This document shows, piece by piece, positions 1 through 9,186 of a stretch of 64,000 bases of DNA; position 1 is the first letter of the stretch; each line of letters begins with the position of its first letter. The notes under the pieces are model-generated. The model did not search any database. It was not told the origin of the DNA and saw only the letters and a program-made list of their open reading frames with translations. The stretch comes from Nocardia rosealba (GTDB taxonomy: Bacteria; Actinomycetota; Actinomycetes; Mycobacteriales; Mycobacteriaceae): the NCBI RefSeq assembly GCF_020216065.1, contig NZ_JAIWNA010000005.1:62001-126000 (forward strand), given 5' to 3'. The position numbers and the translations under genes are program-made.

Positions 1-515
1 GGCGCCAGTTCGGTCGACAGCAGCGCCACCCCGAGCACCTCGATGGCACCGGCCGCGCGCAGCATCGTCTCCGGCGTCGGGTTCGGTCCGGACAACCAGG
101 TCCGCAGCTCGCGAGTGGGTTCCATGAGATCCGGGTAGCGGTCGGCGATGGCGTTGACGATGGCGGCGGTGTCGCGCACGCACAGCGCGCCCGCGTCGCG
201 GTGGCGGATCATGCCGCGCAGATAGGTGCGCAGGACGGCGCGAATGCCCTCGCTGTCGTAGGGGACGGCGTCGATATCGGTGACGATGTCGCGCATGTGA
301 TCGATGATCGGGTCGATGATCGCCAGCAGCAGATCGAGCTTCGACGCGTAGTGGTAGTACAGCGACGCCTTTGTGATTCCCACCATATCGGCGACTTCGC
401 GCAGGCTCGTCTGTTCGAAGCCTTTCGCGGCGAACAGCCGGAGCGCGGCATCACGAATCGCCTGTTTAGTGCCTCCACCTGCGGTAACGGTGTCGGCGGT
501 GTCCCGGGCAGCCAT
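1..515 (-). CDS. TetR/AcrR family transcriptional repressor (3' end outside window)
   Basis: 171 codons are visible before the window edge. Residues of about 15-65 form a TetR-type helix-turn-helix (TSLREVADMVGITKASLYYH), followed by an all-helical ligand-binding domain of which the C-terminus is missing. TetR proteins repress transcription and release DNA when they bind a ligand. The gene is divergent from two MMPL exporters and an inverted repeat lies in the shared intergenic region, so it probably represses the exporter and perhaps itself. The ATG at 515 is preceded by GGAGGATT-like purines (complement of 519-530). The family is certain; the target and ligand are inferred. Confidence 0.9.
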   Translation of the reverse strand, partial: MAARDTADTVTAGGGTKQAIRDAALRLFAAKGFEQTSLREVADMVGITKASLYYHYASKLDLLLAIIDPIIDHMRDIVTDIDAVPYDSEGIRAVLRTYLRGMIRHRDAGALCVRDTAAIVNAIADRYPDLMEPTRELRTWLSGPNPTPETMLRAAGAIEVLGVALLSTELA

Positions 516-591
516 GTGGCAATCCTCCCATGAATCGGTTGTGATCTATCCGGCGCCCATAAAATTGAGGTTGCCCCTCCGCTTACGCCGT

Positions 592-618
592 CGGTAGTCT
601 ACCTACCGCACGGTAGAC
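592..618. promoter_or_regulatory. Nested inverted repeats, likely TetR operator
   Basis: GTCTACC (597-603) is mirrored by GGTAGAC (612-618), and CTACCG (603-608) is mirrored by CGGTAG (611-616), with a further CGGTAG at 592-597. They sit between the divergent TetR and MMPL starts, right upstream of the MMPL ribosome-binding site. This is the expected form and place of a TetR operator. Confidence 0.65.
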
Positions 619-648
619 AAATCATTCGCGATGTGGAGGCGGGGACAC

Positions 649-2943
649 GTGTCCGTATACCTGTACCGATGGGGAAAGTTCGCTTTCCGCCGTAAATGGA
701 TAGTGTTGCCGGTCTGGCTACTGCTGTTCGTGCTGCTCGGCGGGCTCGGCGCCACCCTCAGCAAGCCGATGAGCAACGACTTCAGCATGCCCGAGCTGCC
801 CTCGGCTCGCGCCAACGAAATCCTCGACAAGCACTTCCCCGGCATGTCCGAACAGTTCAAGTTCGACGCCGTGGCAGGCACCTACGTGATCGCCGCGCCG
901 ACAGGCCAGCAGCTCACCGACCCGGCCAACCGTGCCGCGATCGACGCGTTCATCGGCAAGCTCGGTGAACTGCCGATCGTCGACAAGACCAAGCCGCTGA
1001 CCAACCCGATCGAGATGACCGACAAGATGGGCTGCCTGAGCAACCCTGACCCGTCGACCTGCTCGGGTGCCCCGCTCAACGTGCTCAACGAGTCCGCACC
1101 CAAGACCGTCGCCACGCTCACCGTGCCGTTCACCATCAAGAACGTCACCGACGTGACCGACGCCGAGCGCGACGCCGCCTTCGAGGTCGGCGCCGACGCC
1201 CGCAACGCCGGCCTGACCGTCGAGCTCAGCGGTTCCATCGCGATGAAGCAGGAACAGCCGAGCGGCAAGTCCGAGCTGATCGGTATGGCCGTCGCCCTGA
1301 TCGTCATGGTGATCGCCTTCGGCGCCATCGTCGCCGCGGTCGTCCCGATCGTCACCGCCATCGTCGGCCTCGGTGCCGCGACCTCGACGATCATGCTCGG
1401 CACCTCCTTCATGGAAGTGCCCGGCTTCACCACCTTCCTCGCCTCGATGATCGGTATCGCGCTGTCGATCGACTACGCGCTGTTCATCGTCTCGCGCTAC
1501 AAACACGAACTGTCCGTGCGTGATTCGGCCGAGGAAGCCGCCGGTACGGCGCTCGGCACCGCCGGTTCGGCCGTGGTGTTCGCCGGTCTCACCGTCATCA
1601 TCGCGCTCGGCGCGCTGAGCATCGTCGGCGTGGAGTTCCTGACCTTCATGGGTCTCGGTGGCGCCATCGCCGCCGCGTTCGCGGTGCTCACCGCCGTCAC
1701 CCTGATGCCCGCGCTGATGGGCGCCTTCGGCAAGTCGCTGTTCAAGCCGAAGCTGCCGCTGGTGGCCCAGCACGATCCCGAGGACGAAAACTCGGTCACC
1801 AACGGCCAGCGTTTCGCCCGCCTGATCGGCAAGGCACCGTGGGTCGCCCTGATCCTGTCGGTGGTCGTGCTCGGTGCGCTCGCCGCACCCGCCGCGGGCC
1901 TGAACCTCGGCCTGCCCGGCGAGGACAGCCTGCCCAAGACCTCGACCGTGCGTAAGGCCTACGACCTGCGCACCGAGGGCTTCGGTGAGGGCAGCAACGG
2001 TGTGCTCATGGTCGTCGCCGACCTGAGTGCCACGCCCGAGGGTCAGCGTGAGGCGGCGCTCGGCGCGCTGCGCGACAAGCTCGCCTCCTACGAGGGCATG
2101 GACTACGTCACCGAGCCGCAGTGGAGCGAGGACAAGCAGGGCGCCATGCTCAACGGCGTCCCGGTCTCCGGTCCGAACAACCAGGAAACCAAGGATCTCG
2201 TCCAGTCCGCGCGCGGCGCCGAGGCGGAGCTGCAGGCGCAGTACGGCATGCAGTACGGCATCACCGGTACCACCGCGATCTACGCCGATGTCGACCACGC
2301 GCTGCTCAGCAAGATCGTGCCGTACCTGGCGATCGTCGCCGGTGCCGCGTTCATCCTGCTGATCCTGGTGTTCCGCTCGATCCTGGTTCCGCTCACCGCG
2401 GCCCTCGGGTTCCTGCTGTCGATGGCGGCCACCTTCGGTGCCACCGTGCTGATCTTCCAGGAGGGCACCTTCGGGCTGATCGAGGACCCACAGCCGCTGG
2501 TCAGCTTCCTGCCGATCATGTTGATCGGCTTGGTGTTCGGTCTCGCGATGGACTACCAGGTGTTCCTGGTGACCCGCATGCGTGAGGAATTCGTGCACGG
2601 CCGTTCGCCGAAGGACGCCATGGTCGCCGGTTACCACCACGGCGCCCGCGTGGTCACCTCGGCCGCGATCATCATGATCTCGGTGTTCGGCTCCTTCATC
2701 ATGGAAACCGACGTCACGGCGAAGTCGTTCGGTTTCGCGCTGGCCGCCGGTGTCGCCATCGACGCCTTCGTGGTCCGCATGGTGATCGTGCCCGCGCTGC
2801 TGGTGATCATGGGCAAGTGGGCCTGGTGGATGCCGAAGTGGCTCGACCGCATCGTTCCCGATATCGACGTCGAGGGCGCCAAGCTCGAGCAGCTGCGCAA
2901 CTCGGGTACCGAGACGGTGAAGCACCCGGTCGCCGTCGGCTGA
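649..2943 (+). CDS. MMPL family (RND) membrane transporter, copy 1
   Basis: A 764-residue inner-membrane exporter of the MMPL/RND superfamily, which moves lipids or drugs using the proton gradient. One membrane segment (about 15-35) is followed by a roughly 170-residue extracytoplasmic porter domain. The TM block carrying SIDYALF (D275/Y276) repeats in the second half as AMDYQVF (D635/Y636); these Asp-Tyr pairs match the proton-relay pairs of MmpL3-type proteins. The GTG at 649 is chosen because the paralog starts identically (VSVYLYRWGK) and GGAGG at 635-639 fits it; an ATG at 631 would place the ribosome site inside the gene. A terminator follows directly. Its substrate cannot be told from sequence. 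Confidence 0.93.
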   Translation: MSVYLYRWGKFAFRRKWIVLPVWLLLFVLLGGLGATLSKPMSNDFSMPELPSARANEILDKHFPGMSEQFKFDAVAGTYVIAAPTGQQLTDPANRAAIDAFIGKLGELPIVDKTKPLTNPIEMTDKMGCLSNPDPSTCSGAPLNVLNESAPKTVATLTVPFTIKNVTDVTDAERDAAFEVGADARNAGLTVELSGSIAMKQEQPSGKSELIGMAVALIVMVIAFGAIVAAVVPIVTAIVGLGAATSTIMLGTSFMEVPGFTTFLASMIGIALSIDYALFIVSRYKHELSVRDSAEEAAGTALGTAGSAVVFAGLTVIIALGALSIVGVEFLTFMGLGGAIAAAFAVLTAVTLMPALMGAFGKSLFKPKLPLVAQHDPEDENSVTNGQRFARLIGKAPWVALILSVVVLGALAAPAAGLNLGLPGEDSLPKTSTVRKAYDLRTEGFGEGSNGVLMVVADLSATPEGQREAALGALRDKLASYEGMDYVTEPQWSEDKQGAMLNGVPVSGPNNQETKDLVQSARGAEAELQAQYGMQYGITGTTAIYADVDHALLSKIVPYLAIVAGAAFILLILVFRSILVPLTAALGFLLSMAATFGATVLIFQEGTFGLIEDPQPLVSFLPIMLIGLVFGLAMDYQVFLVTRMREEFVHGRSPKDAMVAGYHHGARVVTSAAIIMISVFGSFIMETDVTAKSFGFALAAGVAIDAFVVRMVIVPALLVIMGKWAWWMPKWLDRIVPDIDVEGAKLEQLRNSGTETVKHPVAVG

Positions 2944-2959
2944 CCACAGGTTCCCCACA

Positions 2960-2994
2960 CGACCCCGCGATCCGCCCCTTGGATCGCGGGGTCG
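2960..2994 (+). terminator. Hairpin terminator after first MMPL gene
   Basis: A perfect 14-bp stem (2960-2973 with 2981-2994) with a 7-nt loop lies 16 nt after the stop. It suggests that the two MMPL genes are at least partly separate transcription units. Confidence 0.7.
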
Positions 2995-3105
2995 TCGCAT
3001 GTGCGGGCCCGGTTGCTTGATATCGCGGTATCGCGGCACCAGACTCAGGACTAGTTCGACCCGGCTCTACTCCACGCTCTGCATCGAATCACCGAGGAGA
3101 AACCC

Positions 3106-5394
3106 GTGTCCGTCTATCTGTACCGGTGGGGAAAGCTGGCCTTTCGCCGCAAATGGATCGTGCTCCCCGTCTGGTTACTCTGCTTCATGGTGCTCGGCGG
3201 ACTCGGTGCCCAGCTGCAGAAACCGATGACCGACGACTTCAGCATGCCGAACCTGCCGTCGGAGCGGGCGACCGAAATCCTCGACAAGCACTTCCCCGGT
3301 ATGTCGGAGGCGTTCGCGTTCGACGCGGTCACCGGCACCTACGTCGTCGGCGCGCCCGCCGGCCAGAAGCTCACCGACCCGGGCAATCGCCAGGCCGTGG
3401 CGGCGATGATCGAACGGCTCGAGCAGTTGCCGATCGTCGATCACACCGAACCGATCGTCGACCCGATCGCGGCCACCGAGGAGATGGGTTGCCTTACCGC
3501 GCAACCTGATCCGTCGACCTGCAGTGGCGCACCGCTCAATGTGCTGAACGAATCGTCGCCCGACACGGTCGCCTACTTCAGCGTGCCGTTCACCATCAAA
3601 GAGTTCGCCGATGTGAAACCCGAGGACCGCGAGGCCGCCTACGCCGTCGGCGACGACGCCCGCGCCGCCGGGCTCACGGTGGAGATGAGCGGCAGCCTGC
3701 CCATGGAGCAGGAGATGCCGAGCGGCAAGTCCGAGATGATCGGTATGGCCGTCGCGCTGGTGGTGATGATCGTGGCGTTCGGCGCGATCGTCGCGGCCTT
3801 CGTGCCGATCATCACCGCCGTCGTCGGCCTCGGTGCCGCGACCTCGCTGATCTTCCTGTCCACCACGGTGCTCGAGATCCCGAGCTTCACGACGTTCCTG
3901 GCCTCGATGATCGGTATCGCGCTGTCGATCGACTACGCGCTGTTCATCGTCTCCCGCTACAAACACGAACTGACCGTGCAGGATTCGGCCGAGGAAGCCG
4001 CCGGTACCGCGCTCGGCACGGCGGGCTCGGCGGTGGTGTTCGCCGGTCTCACCGTGATCATCGCGCTGGCCGGGCTGGCCATCGTCGGTGTCCGGTTCCT
4101 GACGTTCATGGGTCTCGGTGGTGCGGTGGCGGCCGCGTTCGCCGTGCTCACCGCGATCACCCTCATGCCCGCGCTGCTCGGTGCGTTCGGCAAGGCCCTG
4201 TTCAAGCCGAAGCTGCCGCTCATCGCCCAGCACGATCCCGAGGACGACAGTGTCGTCACCAACGGCACCCGTGTCGCCCGGGTGATCGCCAAGTTCCCCG
4301 CGGTGACGATGATCCTGGCCATCGTGGTGCTCGGTCTGCTCGCCGCGCCCGCGCTGAACCTGAACCTCGGTCTGCCCGGCGAGGACAGCCTGCCCAAGTC
4401 GACCACCGTGCGTAAGGCCTACGACCTGCGCACCGAGGGCTTCGGTGAGGGCAGCAACGGCGTGTTGCAGGTGGCCGTCGACCTGGCCGACACCCCCGCC
4501 GACCAGCGGCCCGCCGCGCTGAACGCGTTGCGCGACAAGCTCATGTCCTATCCCGACATGGATCTGGTCACCGAACCGCAGATGAGCTCCGACGGTGCGG
4601 GCGCCCTCATCAACGGTATTCCCAAGGCCGGTCCCAACGATCAGTCGACCAAGGATCTGGTGCAGTCGGCCCGCGATGCCGAGGCCGCGTTGCACGAGCA
4701 GTACCAGATGTCTTACGGCATCACGGGAACCACCGCGATCTACGCCGATATCGACCACGTGTTGTTGAGCAAGATCGTGCCGTACATGGCGATCGTCGCG
4801 GGCGCCGCGTTCATCCTGCTGATCCTGGTGTTCCGCTCGATCCTGGTCCCGCTCACGGCCGCGCTCGGATTCCTGTTGTCGATGGCGGCGACGTTCGGTG
4901 CGACGGTGCTGGTCTTCCAGGAGGGCAAGCTCGGGCTGATCTCGGACCCGCATCCGCTGGTGAGCTTCCTGCCGATCATGTTGATCGGCTTGGTATTCGG
5001 GCTCGCGATGGACTACCAGGTGTTCCTGGTGACCCGCATGCGCGAGGAGTACGTGCACGGCGCCGAGCCGACCGAGGCGGTGGTGAAGGGTTATCACCAC
5101 GGCGCGCGCGTGGTCACCTCGGCGGCGATCATCATGATCTCGGTGTTCGGTTCGTTCCTGCTCGAATCCGATGTCACCGCGAAGTCGATGGGCTTCGCGT
5201 TGGCGGCGGGCGTCGCGCTCGACGCGTTCGTCGTGCGCATGGTGCTCATCCCCGCTCTGCTTGTGCTGCTGGGCAAATGGGCGTGGTGGATGCCCGCCTG
5301 GCTGGACAAGATCGTTCCGGATATCGACGTGGAGGGTTCCAAGCTGCGCGAGATCCACCGCAACGACCGCGAGATGGCGGCTGCGGAACTGTGA
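3106..5394 (+). CDS. MMPL family (RND) membrane transporter, copy 2
   Basis: A 762-residue paralog of the preceding gene, colinear along its length with long identical stretches around the transmembrane blocks, so the pair arose by tandem duplication. It keeps both Asp-Tyr pairs (D276/Y277 and D636/Y637) and the same one-plus-five TM arrangement with two external porter domains. Divergence is concentrated in the porter loops, for example an extra residue near 128 and different loop residues at about 475-510, which is where substrate choice is expected to lie. The GTG start has GAGGAG eight bases upstream. It is read in the same direction as copy 1 with a 162-bp gap containing a terminator. 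Confidence 0.93.
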   Translation: MSVYLYRWGKLAFRRKWIVLPVWLLCFMVLGGLGAQLQKPMTDDFSMPNLPSERATEILDKHFPGMSEAFAFDAVTGTYVVGAPAGQKLTDPGNRQAVAAMIERLEQLPIVDHTEPIVDPIAATEEMGCLTAQPDPSTCSGAPLNVLNESSPDTVAYFSVPFTIKEFADVKPEDREAAYAVGDDARAAGLTVEMSGSLPMEQEMPSGKSEMIGMAVALVVMIVAFGAIVAAFVPIITAVVGLGAATSLIFLSTTVLEIPSFTTFLASMIGIALSIDYALFIVSRYKHELTVQDSAEEAAGTALGTAGSAVVFAGLTVIIALAGLAIVGVRFLTFMGLGGAVAAAFAVLTAITLMPALLGAFGKALFKPKLPLIAQHDPEDDSVVTNGTRVARVIAKFPAVTMILAIVVLGLLAAPALNLNLGLPGEDSLPKSTTVRKAYDLRTEGFGEGSNGVLQVAVDLADTPADQRPAALNALRDKLMSYPDMDLVTEPQMSSDGAGALINGIPKAGPNDQSTKDLVQSARDAEAALHEQYQMSYGITGTTAIYADIDHVLLSKIVPYMAIVAGAAFILLILVFRSILVPLTAALGFLLSMAATFGATVLVFQEGKLGLISDPHPLVSFLPIMLIGLVFGLAMDYQVFLVTRMREEYVHGAEPTEAVVKGYHHGARVVTSAAIIMISVFGSFLLESDVTAKSMGFALAAGVALDAFVVRMVLIPALLVLLGKWAWWMPAWLDKIVPDIDVEGSKLREIHRNDREMAAAEL

Positions 5395-5400
5395 GATCCG

Positions 5401-5428
5401 GGCCGGGCACTCGTTCGGGTGCCCGGCC
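5401..5428. terminator. Bidirectional hairpin terminator
   Basis: GGCCGGGCAC (5401-5410) pairs perfectly with GTGCCCGGCC (5419-5428). It lies between the convergent MMPL copy 2 and the small membrane protein gene and can serve both. Confidence 0.75.
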
Positions 5429-5682
5429 TACTTGCTCGGCTGCGGAACCTCGCATTCGGTGACCCGCGGGTTCAGCCCGATGTAGTTCCCCGGTCCCGCC
5501 GCCGCCGTGACGGCGATCGTCGCCCAATCCGAGCACTCCCTCGGGAGTTTCGAGAAATAGTGCCGCTGACCTGCGGCGAGCAGCCCTACGGCCACCCACC
5601 CGAGCACGATCAGAACCAAGAGCTTCCCCCCGAGCCCGATCCCGGACTTCGCGGGTGGCGGCACACGCCCGCGCATAATCAT
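5428..5682 (-). CDS. Small single-pass membrane protein of unknown function
   Basis: 84 residues. A short basic N-terminus precedes one hydrophobic segment (about 19-37, KLLVLIVLGWVAVGLLAAG), then a polar external domain with two cysteines (CSDW and TECEV) that could form a disulfide. The ATG at 5682 has GGAAGG a few bases upstream; a second ATG two codons later is possible. I recognise no family. It converges on the MMPL gene and is separated from it only by a shared terminator. Confidence 0.7.
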   Translation of the reverse strand: MIMRGRVPPPAKSGIGLGGKLLVLIVLGWVAVGLLAAGQRHYFSKLPRECSDWATIAVTAAAGPGNYIGLNPRVTECEVPQPSK

Positions 5683-5949
5683 CGTTCCTTCCCGGATTTC
5701 GGTGTAACTCAGTCTATTACGCGAGTACTACACCGCAGGTCGGACGCAGGTGAATAGCCGTCGACAGCTCTCGATCAGCGCGTTGTGGGTTTCGCGGGTT
5801 CACGACGGGCGGCGGCGGGTGGGCACACACCGTGCCTGATGGCGTTCGCGGCGTGAATGCCAAGGGCGAATTCCTTCAACTTCTTCCACATGAATCCATG
5901 GTCGCGAGCCGCGAAGGCTACGAGAAGTGGCGTAGATGACGACTACCGC

Positions 5950-5955
5950 TAATAT
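5950..5955 (+). promoter_or_regulatory. -10 element of a leaderless promoter
   Basis: TAATAT ends six bases before the ATG at 5962, so transcription would start at the first base of the start codon. There is no Shine-Dalgarno sequence. Confidence 0.5.
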
Positions 5956-5961
5956 TCAGAC

Positions 5962-6939
5962 ATGGGTTCGAGCGTGTCGGTTCTGGCCTACGACGGGATG
6001 ACGGCGTTCGAGGCCGGCATCGTCATCGAGGTGTTCGGCCTCGTGTGGCCTGATATCGATCAGCCGTGGTACGAGCTGAAGATCTGCACCGAGACCCCCG
6101 ACCCCATCCGGGTGATCGGCGGCGCGACCATGAGCAGCCCCTACGGTCTCGCCGACTTCGCCGCTGCCGACACCGTGGTGGTGCCGAGCGTCGCCGACCC
6201 GCGCGCCGCCACCTCACCGGAGCTGATCGAGGCACTGCGGCAGGCACATCGCAACGGGGCACGCATCGTGTCGATCTGCTCGGGTGCTTTCGCGCTCGCG
6301 GCGGCCGGACTGTTAGACGGTCGCCGGGCCACCACGCACTGGCGATACGCCGACCTGCTGCGCGAGCGGTATCCCGCCGTGGTCGTCGACGCCGAACCGC
6401 TCTACACCGACGACGGCGACATCCTCACCAGCGCGGGCTGCGCGGCGGGCCTCGACCTGGCGCTGCACCTGGTGCGCACCGACATGGGCGCGTCCGTCGC
6501 GAACGCGGTCGCCCGCAGGCTGGTGATCCAGCCGCACCGCACCGGCGGCCAGGCACAGTACATCGAGTCCCCGATGCCGCCCGAACCCCTCGACGACCCG
6601 GTCGGCCGCAGCCTGGCCTGGGCCGCCGAACACATCCACGAGCCGATCGGCGTCGCCGACCTCGCCCGGGTCGCGGGCCTGTCCCAGCGCACCTACCTGC
6701 GTCATTTCGTTCGATCCACCGGCACCACCCCGAGCAAATGGCTCACCACTCAACGCATCCAGGCCGCCCTGGCGATGCTCGAAACCAGCGATGCCCCGGT
6801 GGAGGAGATCGCCACAGCCGTCGGCTTCGCCACCGCGGTCACCTTCCGCCACCACTTCGCGAAGGCCCTGCACACCTCCCCCTCGGCGTACCGCAACACC
6901 TTCCGAACCGCGCAAAGCAAAAGCCCCTCACCTGCCTGA
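5962..6939 (+). CDS. GlxA family transcriptional regulator (DJ-1/PfpI plus AraC HTH)
   Basis: 325 residues in two parts. Residues 1 to about 180 form a DJ-1/PfpI-like domain with the nucleophile-elbow cysteine in VSICSGAFAL. Residues of about 215-315 form an AraC-type double helix-turn-helix (IGVADLARVAGLSQRTYLRH and the matching second helix pair). This architecture is typical of GlxA-type activators, which sense small metabolites and act on nearby or remote catabolic genes. No obvious target operon adjoins it. The ATG is probably leaderless. The last codons overlap a terminator hairpin. Confidence 0.93.
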   Translation: MGSSVSVLAYDGMTAFEAGIVIEVFGLVWPDIDQPWYELKICTETPDPIRVIGGATMSSPYGLADFAAADTVVVPSVADPRAATSPELIEALRQAHRNGARIVSICSGAFALAAAGLLDGRRATTHWRYADLLRERYPAVVVDAEPLYTDDGDILTSAGCAAGLDLALHLVRTDMGASVANAVARRLVIQPHRTGGQAQYIESPMPPEPLDDPVGRSLAWAAEHIHEPIGVADLARVAGLSQRTYLRHFVRSTGTTPSKWLTTQRIQAALAMLETSDAPVEEIATAVGFATAVTFRHHFAKALHTSPSAYRNTFRTAQSKSPSPA

Positions 6940-6954
6940 ACAGGTAAGGGGCTT
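6921..6954. terminator. Bidirectional hairpin terminator
   Basis: AAGCCCCT...ACCTG pairs with CAGGT...AGGGGCTT around a short loop. It overlaps the end of the GlxA-type gene and lies just downstream of the converging tRNA-Ser. Confidence 0.75.
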
Positions 6955-6959
6955 GCTGG

Positions 6960-7047
6960 CGGTGGCGGAGGGATTTGAACCCTCGGACGGGGGTTACCCG
7001 TCACACGCTTTCGAGGCGTGCTCCTTAGGCCGCTCGGACACGCCACC
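6960..7047 (-). tRNA. tRNA-Ser(CGA)
   Basis: The complementary strand folds as a class II tRNA: acceptor GGTGGCG/CGCCACC, anticodon stem CACGC/GCGTG around CGA, a long variable arm and a TTCAAAT T-loop. No CCA is encoded. It reads UCG codons, which are common in this GC-rich DNA. Confidence 0.96.
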
Positions 7048-7093
7048 GCCGACTACGGTACCGGATAGGGGGCTCGATCACTAAATCGGCTGG

Positions 7094-7543
7094 TCAGCGC
7101 TGGTTACGGAAGAAGGTGTCGAGGAGGGCGACGCACTCGGATTCGAGGATTCCGGCCCGTACCTGAGGGCGGTGGTTGAGGCGACGGTCGCGGACTACGT
7201 CCCACAGGGAACCGACCGCCCCGGTCTTGGGTTCCCAGGCGCCGAAGATCACCTTCTCCACGCGGGCAAGTACCAGCGCGCCCGCGCACATCGTGCACGG
7301 TTCCAAGGTGACAGCGAGGGTCGCGCCTTCGAGCCGCCAACCGTCGCCGTGGACGGCCGCGGCTTTCCGCAGGGCGAGGACTTCCGCGTGGGCGGTCGGG
7401 TCGCCGAGGGCTTCGCGGGCGTTGGCCGCGCGGGCCAGCTCACGGCCCTGCGCATCGAAGACGACGGCGCCGACCGGCACATCGCGCGGGTCGGCGTCAG
7501 CGGCGGCCGCGAGCGCGGCGCGCAGCATGTCCTCTTCGGTCAC
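7094..7543 (-). CDS. tadA: tRNA-specific adenosine deaminase TadA
   Basis: 149 residues of a zinc-dependent deaminase that converts A34 to inosine in tRNA-Arg(ACG). The zinc and proton-shuttle motifs are present: HAEV (near residue 55) and PCTMCAG (near 85). The start is the GTG at 7543, which overlaps the TGA of the upstream gene (GTGA), so the two are translationally coupled; an ATG five codons later is the alternative. The likely substrate gene, tRNA-Arg(ACG), is in this window at 18.7 kb. Guanine or cytosine deaminases share the fold, but the length, motifs and partner gene favour TadA. Confidence 0.92.
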   Translation of the reverse strand: MTEEDMLRAALAAAADADPRDVPVGAVVFDAQGRELARAANAREALGDPTAHAEVLALRKAAAVHGDGWRLEGATLAVTLEPCTMCAGALVLARVEKVIFGAWEPKTGAVGSLWDVVRDRRLNHRPQVRAGILESECVALLDTFFRNQR

Positions 7544-8079
7544 TTGTGCAGTTTGTCCAGCACCGCGGCGTATTCGTCGGCGAAACCGAGGCGTTCGGCG
7601 ATCAGTTTCAGCTGTTCGTCCGGGTAGAGGTCGGTGTCGGCGAGGATCACGCTGAGTACCGGTTCGGGCAGGCCGAGGTCGGCGAGTACGCCGAGGTCGC
7701 CCTCTTCCCATGGTTCGATGTCGTCGAGCTCGTCGGGGTCGATGTCGGGGATCTCGACATTGAGTGCGTCGAGGACGTCGGCGGCGATGTCGTAGTCGAT
7801 CGCGGCGGTCGCGTCGGAGACGAGCAGCCGGGTGCCGCTCGGCGCGGGCCGCAGCACGATGAAGAACTCGTCGTCGACGTCGAGCAGCCCGAACACCGCA
7901 CCGGAGCTGCGCAATGCCTTCAATTCGGTCTCGGCGGCGGAGAGATCGACGAGGGCGTCGTGGCTGAGAGGACTGCACCGCCACGTACCTTCTTCGCGGA
8001 CCACCGCCACGGCGAACCCTTCGACGTCGAAGTCGTCATCCGACGTCGCCCTGTTCGTGCCCGAGCGCTGTGCTGCCAT
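7540..8079 (-). CDS. tRNA adenosine deaminase-associated protein
   Basis: 179 residues, strongly acidic, matching the actinobacterial family annotated as putative tRNA adenosine deaminase-associated protein because it nearly always precedes tadA. Its biochemical role is not known. The acidic segment DIDPDELDDIEPWEEGD (about residues 118-134) is typical. The ATG at 8079 is 58 bp from the divergent tyrA start, so a short bidirectional promoter serves both. Its stop overlaps the tadA start by four bases. Confidence 0.88.
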   Translation of the reverse strand: MAAQRSGTNRATSDDDFDVEGFAVAVVREEGTWRCSPLSHDALVDLSAAETELKALRSSGAVFGLLDVDDEFFIVLRPAPSGTRLLVSDATAAIDYDIAADVLDALNVEIPDIDPDELDDIEPWEEGDLGVLADLGLPEPVLSVILADTDLYPDEQLKLIAERLGFADEYAAVLDKLHK

Positions 8080-8137
8080 GGACCAAACGGTAGTCTGTCC
8101 CGCCCGTAATGATGAACTCGTGTGCCAATCTGTTCCC

Positions 8138-9085
8138 GTGAGTATCGACGAGCGTGGCGCCGTATGTGTCCTCGGAACGGGTCTGATCGGCGGCTCCGTG
8201 CTGCGCGCGGCCGTGGACGCCGGGTACGAGGCGTTCGGGTACAACCGGTCGGCCGACGGCGCGCAGGCCGCCCGCCTCGACGGTTTCGACGTGTCGAGTG
8301 ACCTGCCCGAGGCGCTGGGCCGGGCTGCTGCCGTCGACGCGCTCGTGGTGCTCGCGGTGCCGATGCCCGCCGTCGCGCCGGTGCTCGCGGAGGTCGCCGC
8401 CTATGCGCCGGGATGTGCGCTGACCGATGTGGTCAGCGTGAAGGGGCCGGTGGCCGACGCGGTGCGCAAGCAGGGGCTCGAGGCTCGGTATGTGGGCGGT
8501 CACCCGATGGCCGGTACGTCTGAATCCGGCTGGGCGGCAACCGATCCCGAGCTGTTCCGCGGCGCGGTGTGGGCTGTGGGCGTGGATGAGGGCACCCGGG
8601 TGGAGCCGTGGTCGCGGGTGGTTCGGCTGGCTTTGGACTGCGGTTCCGTCGTGGTTCCGGTCGTCGCCGAGGAACACGACCAGGCCGTCGCGCGGATCTC
8701 GCATCTGCCGCATGTGCTGGCCGAGGCGTTGGCCGCGGCCGGAGCGGGCGGGGGTGAGCTGGCGCTCGGGTTGGCGGCCGGTTCGTTCCGCGACGGGACC
8801 CGGGTAGCCGGTACCGCGCCCGACCTGGTTCGCGCGATCTGTGAACCGAATGCCGGGGCATTGGAACTGGTGCTCGACGAAACCATCGAGGCGCTGATCG
8901 CCGCGCGTGACGCTCTTCGCGCCGACGGCACGCTCGGCGAGGTTGTCGAGGCGGGTTACCGGGGGCGGTCGGCGTACGACAGCCGGGCGCAATGGGAGAT
9001 CACGGGGGTGACGCCCGGCGCCGACGGCTGGCTCGACGAGCTGCGGCGTGCTGGTCAGCGCGGTGGGGTGCTGCGGGCGCTGTAG
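8138..9085 (+). CDS. tyrA: Prephenate dehydrogenase
   Basis: 315 residues. The N-terminal Rossmann fold carries GTGLIGGSVL (about 13-22) for NAD(P), followed by the helical dimerisation domain. It oxidatively decarboxylates prephenate to 4-hydroxyphenylpyruvate for tyrosine synthesis. HPMAG and the ISHLPH motif are family hallmarks. No ACT domain follows. The GTG at 8138 starts the recognisable fold with little leader; the frame is open further upstream but that part is opposite the divergent gene. An aromatic aminotransferase able to finish the pathway lies at 19.7 kb. Confidence 0.92.
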   Translation: MSIDERGAVCVLGTGLIGGSVLRAAVDAGYEAFGYNRSADGAQAARLDGFDVSSDLPEALGRAAAVDALVVLAVPMPAVAPVLAEVAAYAPGCALTDVVSVKGPVADAVRKQGLEARYVGGHPMAGTSESGWAATDPELFRGAVWAVGVDEGTRVEPWSRVVRLALDCGSVVVPVVAEEHDQAVARISHLPHVLAEALAAAGAGGGELALGLAAGSFRDGTRVAGTAPDLVRAICEPNAGALELVLDETIEALIAARDALRADGTLGEVVEAGYRGRSAYDSRAQWEITGVTPGADGWLDELRRAGQRGGVLRAL

Positions 9086-9186
9086 TCGGTCGCGACCGTT
9101 CCCCGGCCGCCGTGCCCGGTCGATCAGGGCATTGGGCGGTCGGCGCCGACAGGTGGCCGTCGGCGATGGGCGGCCGGTGCCGCGGT

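Noticed and set aside
718..3039. Long antisense frame (about 770 codons) opposite the first MMPL gene
   Set aside because: His/Asp/Arg-rich translation typical of the shadow of a GC-rich gene; no ribosome site or family.
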